Assembly (NCBI GenBank): GCA_964512045.1
Contig: CAZEJK010000118.1
Location: forward strand, 1 to 15,919
DNA length: 15,919 bases
Direction of reading: 5' to 3'
Source: CAZEJK01 sp964512045
Lineage (GTDB): Bacteria; Acidobacteriota; Thermoanaerobaculia; Thermoanaerobaculales; Sulfomarinibacteraceae
Shown here: positions 15,674 to 15,919 of the stretch, piece by piece
Layout: each line of letters begins with the position of its first letter
Position numbering within the stretch: position 1 is the first letter of the stretch
The notes under the pieces: generated by a model
What the model saw: the letters and a program-made list of their open reading frames with translations, nothing else
Told to the model about the DNA's origin: nothing
The model's database searches: none
Program-made: the position numbers and the translations under genes

Positions 15674-15919
15674 CGGTCGGCTACGGGCGCAGGGCGCATC
15701 AGGGGTCATCTGGCCGGCACCTCGAGCCGGTGCGTCGGGCTTCGCACTTCGGCTTTCGGCGCGTGGGGTCCAGTGGTGACGACCTGAGCGGCCACAACCG
15801 GTCCACATGCAGGTCAGCCCGACGGTCAGGGCTCCAGAGCTCCGGGGCCGGATTCCGGCTGCCGGGACGGGGACCAGCGCCGATGCCGGCCAGGTTCGTT
15901 GAGTGGCTCGTGAAGGGAC
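15674..15919. other. Right-end region without a recognisable gene
   Basis: No reading frame here resembles a known protein on either strand. A weak hairpin (GCACC and GGTGC around TCGAGCC, near 15718-15734) lies about 45 bases after the TetR stop and could help end that transcript, without a T-run. A gene may begin beyond the window edge. Confidence 0.35.

Overview
The window is GC-rich chromosomal DNA, densely packed with short intergenic gaps, Shine-Dalgarno-led genes and several 1-4 bp start/stop overlaps, as in a free-living bacterium. The best-supported lifestyle clue is the left-hand gene set: two NifX/NifB-type small proteins and two MinD-type ATPases with inserted ferredoxin domains. 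This group is typical of anaerobes, for example the orange-protein (ORP) loci of Desulfovibrio. With the high GC and the EcsC, RmuC and FadR-like TetR genes, it suggests an uncultured member of the former Deltaproteobacteria (Desulfobacterota or Myxococcota) or Acidobacteriota. That placement is an inference and is not secure.

Layout. (1) 1-347 is non-coding and holds several strong hairpins, including an inverted pair of REP-like palindromes. (2) 348-2940, minus strand: a four-gene ORP-like operon, NifX-like, MinD/ferredoxin, MinD/ferredoxin, His-tailed NifX-like. A sigma70-like promoter and a long palindrome lie upstream at 2983-3041. (3) 3182-4900, plus strand, divergent: adenine deaminase. 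(4) 4901-5244: non-coding region with copy A of an intergenic repeat. (5) 5245-9131, minus strand: a RelA/SpoT-like HD hydrolase, a GMP synthase with a eukaryote-like C-terminal region, and an EcsC-family protein, probably co-transcribed. (6) 9132-9491: non-coding region with copy B of the same repeat. (7) 9492-14864, minus strand: a PLP aminotransferase, a SurE nucleotidase with a signal peptide, RmuC, and an ArnT-like glycosyltransferase; the last three are tightly packed. (8) 15047-15673, plus strand: a FadR-like TetR regulator with an operator in its own promoter, then 246 bp without a recognisable gene.

Four genes bear on purine nucleotide balance: adenine deaminase, GMP synthase, a probable alarmone-type HD hydrolase, and SurE. 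The HD gene directly precedes guaA on the same strand, so a GMP/GTP-linked alarmone role is plausible but unproven. The least expected items are the intergenic repeat, whose two copies share a 43-bp identical block and a double hairpin whose only difference is in a loop; the REP-like palindrome pair with a compensatory base-pair change; the bacterial GuaA that resembles the human enzyme at its C-terminus; and the exported SurE. I found no rRNA, tRNA, CRISPR array, transposase or phage gene. No single wholly new system is evident.
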